Positions 58,882 to 64,000 of a DNA stretch of 64,000 nt are shown here, piece after piece. Made by a program: the position numbers and the translations under genes. The first letter of the stretch is position 1. Each line of letters starts with the position of its first letter. Location of the stretch: the IMG/VR virus record IMGVR_UViG_3300047560_000604, positions 62,001-126,000 of that record; one strand, given 5' to 3'. The notes under the pieces were generated by a model. The model was not told the DNA's origin and searched no databases. It was given only the letters and a program-made list of their open reading frames with translations. Origin of the DNA: a virus.

Positions 58882-59414
58882 GAGCATTTGAACTAACTAA
58901 GAATAAATGGGAACTGCTTATATCTAATGCAGATAAGCATGAAGCTGGTTCTGAATTAGTTAACTTAGTTAAACATGCCTATTCCGTAACACCAAAAGGT
59001 TCGATGATCCAAAGTTTGCGTGATGTTATTCCTAGTGATTGGAATGTTATTGATTGGGACCAAGATCCTGACATTGACGCATGTGTGTTCTATCGTAAGA
59101 ATAGACCGAGTGAAGATTGGGTGGGAATTAAAATACAAGGTGTCGGGCATGATGGCACTAGACAAAGCAAAGACAAAGCAATCGGTAAAGTTTTGGAACT
59201 GTTACAGAAGCAAGGTGTTTGGATTGAATCCTCAGATGCCATGCGTCATGTCTTACATAAGTTAAATGCACCAAATGTTAAGAATGAACAGTTCTTACAA
59301 AATCTGTTCGGTGATCCAAACCTGCACATGGTTCAAGATGACACATATCGTAGAACTTTACAAAACGGTCAAGAGATTCAAGAAACCGTATTCGGTCATC
59401 CTAAGCTAAAATAA
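58878..59414 (+). CDS. Packaged-type protein of unknown function
   Basis: This 178-residue protein begins MRAFELTKNKWELL, like its neighbours but without an L-x-E site at the usual place. The middle (WDQDPDIDACVFYRKNRPSEDW and GIKIQGVGHDGTRQSKDKA) is a pattern I recall from other T4-like phages' proteins; function not known. It overlaps the lysozyme gene by 4 nt and is the last gene of the packaged-type block. Confidence 0.6.
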   Translation: MRAFELTKNKWELLISNADKHEAGSELVNLVKHAYSVTPKGSMIQSLRDVIPSDWNVIDWDQDPDIDACVFYRKNRPSEDWVGIKIQGVGHDGTRQSKDKAIGKVLELLQKQGVWIESSDAMRHVLHKLNAPNVKNEQFLQNLFGDPNLHMVQDDTYRRTLQNGQEIQETVFGHPKLK

Positions 59415-59427
59415 TTACGTAAAAAGT

Positions 59428-59456
59428 TTGACTTCTCTACGCAGTTCATATATACT
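59428..59456 (+). promoter_or_regulatory. Early sigma70-type promoter
   Basis: TTGACT (59428-59433) and TATACT (59451-59456) with a 17-bp spacer. A TTAGGAG ribosome-binding site follows before ATG 59481. It starts the DNA polymerase operon. Confidence 0.9.
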
Positions 59457-59480
59457 AACTACTTCTTTAGGAGATTATAT

Positions 59481-59741
59481 ATGACAGCAAAAATGTTTAG
59501 TGGCGACCAGAAAATCAAACTTACCCAACTTATCAATGAAGGCATGGCAGTTATGCACGAGATTGATACGTTGCAAGGTGGTTTAACTGACACTATCAAA
59601 GCAATCGCAGAAGAATTGGAAGTAAAACCTTCTGTACTCAAAAAGGCTATTCGTGTAGCGCACAAGGCTGCGTTGACACAAACTAACGCCGACAACGAAG
59701 AACTCAACACTATTTTGGAAACTGTAGGTAAGACTCTCTAA
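59481..59741 (+). CDS. DsbA-like small DNA-binding protein, probable
   Basis: This 86-residue all-helical protein resembles T4 DsbA in size (89 residues) and layout: a first helix pair, a central IKAIAEELEVKPSVLKKAIRVAH segment and a final acidic helix. DsbA binds double-stranded DNA near late promoters in T4. It is coupled to the polymerase gene by one-base overlap (TAATG). I regard the family assignment as probable, not certain. Confidence 0.55.
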   Translation: MTAKMFSGDQKIKLTQLINEGMAVMHEIDTLQGGLTDTIKAIAEELEVKPSVLKKAIRVAHKAALTQTNADNEELNTILETVGKTL

Positions 59742-62449
59742 TGTCATACGTTGATGCTATTCATTCCCGTGATGAAGACCGTATCTATGTAGTAGAGAGA
59801 ACCCCTGAGGGTAAAAGAGCATACAAAGAGTTTCCGGCAAACTATGTTCTTTACTACGAAGACCCAAAGGGTAAGCAACGAAGTATTTACGGTAAACCAG
59901 TAAGTAGATTCAGCACAAGAAAACGACAAGAGTTTGAAAAAGAACGTAGAATTCATTCTGGTAAACAACTTTACGAGAGTGACGTTAACGTTGTATTCCG
60001 TGCGTTGAGTGAAAACTACTTAGGTGTTGAGCCACCTAAACTTCACACATGCTTTTTCGACATTGAAGTAGACTTTGACCCAGTTAAGGGTTTCAGTCCT
60101 ACGAGTGATCCATTCAACCCAGTAACTGCTATCTCGTTGTATTTGGATTGGCAAGACACATTGGTAACATTGTGTATTCCACCTAAACACATGAGTAAAG
60201 AAACAGCAGAAGAAATTGCAGGCAAGTTTGAAAACACAATCATCTTTGATAATGAAAAGGATATGTTCGACACATTCTTTCAGTTGATTGAAGATGCTGA
60301 CGTTATGACTGGATGGAACTCAGAAGGCTATGATATTCCATACATGGTCAATAGAGTTACACGTGTAATGTCAAAAGACGACACTAGAAAGTTCTGTCTA
60401 ATGGGACAGCTTCCTAAGCCTCGTGAGTATGAACGATTTGGTAAAGTTGAAATGACTTATGACTTGATCGGTCGCATTCACATGGACTATTTACAGTTGT
60501 ATAAGAAGTACAACTATGAATCACGCCACAGTTACAAACTAGACTTCATCGGTGAGATGGAAGTCGGTGAGAACAAAACACAATACGAAGGTACGCTTGA
60601 CCAATTGTATAACAAGGACTGGTTTAAGTTCTTAGAATACAACAGACAAGATACCATGTTGTTGGTTAAGATTCACAACAAACTAAAATTCTTAGAGTTA
60701 GCTAATGCTTTGGCTCATGAGAACACGGTTTTATTGCCCACTGTTATGGGTTCAGTAGCTATGATTGAAATGGCTATTATGAACGAAGCACATGCACGTG
60801 GAATGGTAGTCCCAGACAAGAAAAGGAAGAAAGAAAATGAAGAAGATGTACAGCCAGCGGCAGGTGCCTATGTTGCTAATCCCCAAAAGGGAATGCATGA
60901 CTGGGTCGGAGCCGTCGACATTAACTCGCTCTACCCGTCAGTTATCCGCGCACTTAACATGGCGCCAGAAACCATCATTGCTCAGGTCAGACAGGACCTC
61001 ACAGACCAATACATGAAAGAAAAAGGTCAGCGCCTTGCTAAAGCTAAGAAGTTTTACAAAGAAGGCGATGACGATGTAACTGGTGCTATCTTGTGGGAAA
61101 ACTTGTTCGGTGCTTTAGAGTACACAGCAATTATGGAACAACAGAGAGGCACATTGCTTTGGGTTGACTATGAAGATGGTCGCTCTGTTCAAATGTCAGC
61201 AGCCGAGATTTGGAAGATGGTCTTTGACAGTCACAAGCCTTGGATGATTTCAGCGAACGGTACAATTTACACTTATGAAAAAGAAGGTGTGATTCCCGGA
61301 TTGTTATCTCGTTGGTACTCAGAACGTAAAGAGACACAAGCAAAAGCAAAAGAAGCATATGGCACTGACATGTACGACTATTACGATAAGCGTCAGTTGG
61401 TTCGTAAGATTCTATTGAACTCAGCTTACGGTGCGTTGTTGAACGAACACTGTCGTTTCTATGACAAACGTATTGGTCAATCAGTTACACTAAGTGGTCG
61501 TCAGATTACTAAGCACATGATGAGCCATATCAACGAGTGTATCGAAGGTGAATACAAACTTGATGGTCGTTCAATCGTATACGGTGACACTGACTCTTGT
61601 TACTTCACTGCTTGGCCCGCATTAAAGGATCAAGTTGCAAATGGTGAAATGAATTGGGACAAAGAAACTTGTATTGGATTGTATGATTCAATCGGTGAGA
61701 ACGTTAACGATAGTTTCCCTGCATTCATGGAGAAAGCATTTCATGCTCCTCGCAAGAATGGTGCAATCATTAAAGCTGGTCGTGAATTGATTGGTGATCG
61801 TGCAATCTTTATCGTTAAGAAGCGTTATGCTATCAACATCTTTGATAAAGAAGGTAAGCGTAAAGATAAAGACGGTGCTCTCGGTGACATTAAGGCTATG
61901 GGTCTAGATTTGAAACGTGCTGATACGCCTAAATACGTACAAGAATTCTTAATGGAAGTTCTTAGTATGGTTATTCAAAAGGGTAAGACACGTGAAGAAG
62001 TGATTGAAGTTATCAAAGACTTTAAGCGTATGCTATCTGAACAAGAATCTTGGACTAAAGGCTCACCTAAGTCAGTTAACAAACTAACTACTCATACTAA
62101 CAATTGGAAGAAGACAGGTAAGTGCGGCGTCGGTCATGCGATGGCAGCTATTAACTGGAACTATCTGCGTGAAATGAATAGCGACAACTATTCTCAAAAG
62201 ATTGTTGACGGTATGAAGATTGTAGTTTGTAAGCTAAAGCCTAACCCATTAAAGATGACCAGTGTTGCTTATCCAACTGATGAACTACGACTACCAGATT
62301 GGTTCAAAGAGTTACCATTCGATGATGACTTAATGGAATCAACATTGGTAGATGAAAAAGTTGACAACTTACTGGGCGTACTAGATTGGAAGATACGTGA
62401 GAACACAGACGTTAAATCTACGTTTAACGATTTGTTCTCATTCGGGTAA
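59741..62449 (+). CDS. gp43: Family B DNA polymerase gp43
   Basis: This 902-residue protein (T4 gp43 is 898) has the 3'-5' exonuclease motifs FFDIEVDFD (about 105), GWNSEGYDIPY (about 190) and YNRQDTMLL (about 302), and polymerase motifs DINSLYPSVI (A, about 390-400), KILLNSAYGA (B, about 555-565) and YGDTDSCYF (C, about 612-620). All catalytic Asp residues are present. It replicates the phage genome with gp45 and gp44/62. It is intact with no intron or homing insertion. It follows the DsbA-like gene in an early operon. Confidence 0.97.
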   Translation: MSYVDAIHSRDEDRIYVVERTPEGKRAYKEFPANYVLYYEDPKGKQRSIYGKPVSRFSTRKRQEFEKERRIHSGKQLYESDVNVVFRALSENYLGVEPPKLHTCFFDIEVDFDPVKGFSPTSDPFNPVTAISLYLDWQDTLVTLCIPPKHMSKETAEEIAGKFENTIIFDNEKDMFDTFFQLIEDADVMTGWNSEGYDIPYMVNRVTRVMSKDDTRKFCLMGQLPKPREYERFGKVEMTYDLIGRIHMDYLQLYKKYNYESRHSYKLDFIGEMEVGENKTQYEGTLDQLYNKDWFKFLEYNRQDTMLLVKIHNKLKFLELANALAHENTVLLPTVMGSVAMIEMAIMNEAHARGMVVPDKKRKKENEEDVQPAAGAYVANPQKGMHDWVGAVDINSLYPSVIRALNMAPETIIAQVRQDLTDQYMKEKGQRLAKAKKFYKEGDDDVTGAILWENLFGALEYTAIMEQQRGTLLWVDYEDGRSVQMSAAEIWKMVFDSHKPWMISANGTIYTYEKEGVIPGLLSRWYSERKETQAKAKEAYGTDMYDYYDKRQLVRKILLNSAYGALLNEHCRFYDKRIGQSVTLSGRQITKHMMSHINECIEGEYKLDGRSIVYGDTDSCYFTAWPALKDQVANGEMNWDKETCIGLYDSIGENVNDSFPAFMEKAFHAPRKNGAIIKAGRELIGDRAIFIVKKRYAINIFDKEGKRKDKDGALGDIKAMGLDLKRADTPKYVQEFLMEVLSMVIQKGKTREEVIEVIKDFKRMLSEQESWTKGSPKSVNKLTTHTNNWKKTGKCGVGHAMAAINWNYLREMNSDNYSQKIVDGMKIVVCKLKPNPLKMTSVAYPTDELRLPDWFKELPFDDDLMESTLVDEKVDNLLGVLDWKIRENTDVKSTFNDLFSFG

Positions 62450-62457
62450 ACTAATTG

Positions 62458-62486
62458 TTTACAAACGTAAAGACTTCCACTATAAT
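62458..62486 (+). promoter_or_regulatory. Early sigma70-type promoter
   Basis: TTTACA (62458-62463) and TATAAT (62481-62486) with a 17-bp spacer. An AAGGA ribosome-binding site precedes ATG 62527 of the sliding clamp gene. Confidence 0.9.
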
Positions 62487-62526
62487 ACGTACTAAGTATT
62501 CCTAAATACATTAACAAGGACATAAA

Positions 62527-63258
62527 ATGAAAGATACATTAAAAGATATTATTGAGCATACCTCAGCATTAGGCTTTATCGACCTAATCAAAGTTGCAGG
62601 TACCGACAAAGAAACAGTTATCACAGCGGTTGCAGAAGACCGTTCTGTTATCGTAACTGGTACATTGAAAGCACCTAACGCAGAATTCATCGGTACATTC
62701 GGTATGCCAAACTTGTCTAAATTGAAAACTATTCTTAGTTTCGATGACTATGATGACGAATCAATTATCACAGTTAACAAGACAAACGCAACTGACCCAG
62801 ATCAACCCACTATCATTCGATTTGAAACTAAAGACAAGTCATTCATTAACGATTATCGCTTGATGGGTAAAACTATCGTTGAAGAAAAAGTTAAATCTGT
62901 TATCTTCAAGGGTGCAGCATGGAACGTTGAAGTCGAGCCAACTGTAGCAGGTATTCAACGCTTGAAAAAGCAAAGCCAAGCTAACTCAGAAGAAAAGCAC
63001 TTTACTACAAAAGTAGATAACGGTGACTTGAAAATCTTCTTTGGTGATCCATCTACTCACAACGGTAACTTTGTGTTTCACTCAGGTGTTACTGGTCAAC
63101 TAAACAAGCCATGGCAATGGCCAGTTAGTCAAGTTATCAGCATCTTGAGTTTGCCCGGTGACAAGACATTTAAGATTAGCGACCAAGGCGCAACTGAAAT
63201 CACAGTTGATTCTGGTTTGTCAGTCTATCAATATCTAATTCCAGCACAAGCAAAGTAA
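62527..63258 (+). CDS. gp45: Sliding clamp gp45
   Basis: This 243-residue protein has the clamp layout (two similar halves, GTFGMPNLSKLKTIL and VEPTVAGIQRLKKQ segments, acid-rich FDDYDDES region, QYLIPAQAK end). T4 gp45 is 228 residues; it makes a trimeric ring that holds the polymerase on DNA and also activates late transcription with gp33 and gp55. This makes it central for both promoter classes seen here. It has its own early promoter. Confidence 0.92.
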   Translation: MKDTLKDIIEHTSALGFIDLIKVAGTDKETVITAVAEDRSVIVTGTLKAPNAEFIGTFGMPNLSKLKTILSFDDYDDESIITVNKTNATDPDQPTIIRFETKDKSFINDYRLMGKTIVEEKVKSVIFKGAAWNVEVEPTVAGIQRLKKQSQANSEEKHFTTKVDNGDLKIFFGDPSTHNGNFVFHSGVTGQLNKPWQWPVSQVISILSLPGDKTFKISDQGATEITVDSGLSVYQYLIPAQAK

Positions 63259-63259
63259 T

Positions 63260-63658
63260 ATGTTGAATGGAATCAACACAAGTGGAAGATACCTTCAGGT
63301 GACTGGAGGCACATCTTCTACGTATATCAGTAAAAGTTACAACTCTAATGCCAAGATGGTTGGAGATATGATGTACGACACTGATTCACAATGTATTAAA
63401 GTCTTTGATGGTAGTGCATGGCAACCGTTGTATGGTAGTCATGCTACGGTCGAACTAACTTACGAAGCTCAATCGTTATTAGATTGGGCACGTAAGAAAA
63501 AAGACGAGGAAATGCTGTTGGATAAACAAGCACAAGAAAACCCTGCTATCAAAGACTTAGTAGAACAAATCAAACAAAAACAGGAACAAGTCAAAATGAT
63601 TCAAACTCTTTTGAACAGTCCTGGTGACAACGGCATCAAGCCTTCAATGGTACCTTAA
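63260..63658 (+). CDS. Small protein with phage fibre-like start and coiled-coil end
   Basis: This is a 132-residue protein. Its first half (GRYLQVTGGTSSTYISKSYNS and GDMMYDTDSQCIKVFDGSAWQPL) resembles the short segments found in phage fibre/surface proteins, and the second half is a long coiled coil. It lies 1 nt after gp45 and shares a base with the next gene (TAATG). Virion or accessory role unknown. Confidence 0.6.
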   Translation: MLNGINTSGRYLQVTGGTSSTYISKSYNSNAKMVGDMMYDTDSQCIKVFDGSAWQPLYGSHATVELTYEAQSLLDWARKKKDEEMLLDKQAQENPAIKDLVEQIKQKQEQVKMIQTLLNSPGDNGIKPSMVP

Positions 63659-64000
63659 TGAATCAAGATAACTTATCGGCAAAACAACAAGACGATTGGG
63701 CATTGTTCTTACCAGCAGTTAGCAGTTTCTATATTGCTGGCTTAGGTAAACAACAAAATGGTGAAAACTATTTTGAACAATCTCGCATTCCTCAGCAATT
63801 CAACGGTGATGTTGAATGTTTAAACTTTCTTAACAGTAAAGAAGGTTTATATACATACAAGTGGGGTTTGTACTCTGCTGGTCATGCTAACTTAGATCCA
63901 ACGGATAACGATCCTAAAGAATGGGTAGTTCGTAATCGTGAAGAAGGAACATTTATGTTGGGTGACTCCGGTGGTTTCCAAATTCTAAAATGTCAGTGGC
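63658..64000 (+). CDS. tRNA-guanine transglycosylase-like (DpdA-like) protein, 5' part
   Basis: The frame starts at ATG 63658 (overlapping the previous stop) and runs off the window; 114 residues are visible. The last part contains FMLGDSGGFQIL, the motif of tRNA-guanine transglycosylase-fold enzymes (DSGGFQ, with the catalytic Asp of TGT). Phages encode related DpdA enzymes that place 7-deazaguanine bases in DNA to protect it from restriction. The family can be confirmed only with the missing C-terminal part, which carries the second catalytic Asp and the zinc site. Confidence 0.6.
   Translation, partial: MNQDNLSAKQQDDWALFLPAVSSFYIAGLGKQQNGENYFEQSRIPQQFNGDVECLNFLNSKEGLYTYKWGLYSAGHANLDPTDNDPKEWVVRNREEGTFMLGDSGGFQILKCQW

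Noticed and set aside
1-64000. Prophage or integrated element
   Set aside because: No integrase, repressor, att-like repeat or bacterial flanking genes are visible; the gene content is that of a lytic T4-like phage.

Overview
This window is part of the genome of a T4-like (contractile-tailed) tailed phage. The evidence is a set of recognisable T4 orthologues: neck proteins gp13 and gp14, tail completion protein gp15, sheath gp18, tube gp19, head-completion nuclease gp4, small terminase gp16, dNMP kinase gp1, clamp-loader ATPase gp44, co-chaperonin gp31, family B DNA polymerase gp43 and sliding clamp gp45. The divergent sequences, the PhoH, MazG-like and PD-(D/E)XK genes and several small conserved proteins point to the marine/freshwater branch related to cyanophage and pelagiphage T4-likes rather than to coliphage T4. 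The host is unknown; Tat-type signals and GH19 lysozymes suggest a Gram-negative bacterium. I see no integrase, att site, tRNA gene or CRISPR array. Both ends of the window cut through genes.

Layout. 1-4.2 kb: end of a Gly/Met-rich protein, a small conserved protein, a RecB-type nuclease and two virion-type proteins. 4.2-8.1 kb (minus strand): Nudix hydrolase, gp15 and gp14. 8.2-11.2 kb: early genes, including a GIY-YIG homing endonuclease and MazG, followed by about 530 bp of structured non-coding DNA. 11.7-21 kb: neck, sheath, tube, gp4 and gp16. 21-30 kb: a large internal-head-type protein, tail fibres and a GH19 endolysin. 31-34.8 kb: replication and chaperone genes (DnaE-like fragment, gp31, gp44, PhoH). 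34.9-40.7 kb: conserved virion-type genes, a holin candidate, DnaJ and ClpA. 41-59.4 kb: a long accessory block of likely virion-packaged enzymes. 59.5-64 kb: small DNA-binding protein, gp43, gp45 and the start of a tRNA-guanine-transglycosylase-like (DpdA-like) gene.

Two promoter classes can be read directly. Early genes follow sigma70-type promoters with exact 17-bp spacers (upstream of 8236, 10163, 31165, 36720, 59481 and 62527). Virion genes follow T4-type late boxes, (G/C/A)ATAAATA. At several late genes an inverted repeat starts in the late box and ends at the start codon. This matches the T4 logic in which read-through transcripts hide the start while late transcripts expose it.

The most striking feature is the 41-59 kb block, together with 20488-23686. 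A series of otherwise unrelated proteins begins with a near-identical short leader, of the form MRAxxFxxE or MKIxxLLE, ending in a (hydrophobic)-x-E site. This resembles the T4 internal-protein capsid-targeting sequence cut by prohead protease gp21. Behind these leaders are a Pol-beta-type nucleotidyltransferase, a GP88-like protein, two amidoligase-like proteins flanking a gamma-glutamylcyclotransferase-like protein, a zinc metallopeptidase and a GH19 lysozyme that also carries a Tat signal. Two proteins of 1102 and 1299 residues look like polyproteins, with repeated LDEFAP-type or LxE-type linkers. My inference is that these are cargo proteins packaged in the capsid, matured by the prohead protease and delivered with the DNA. 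The individual chemistries and the delivery are not shown by sequence alone.
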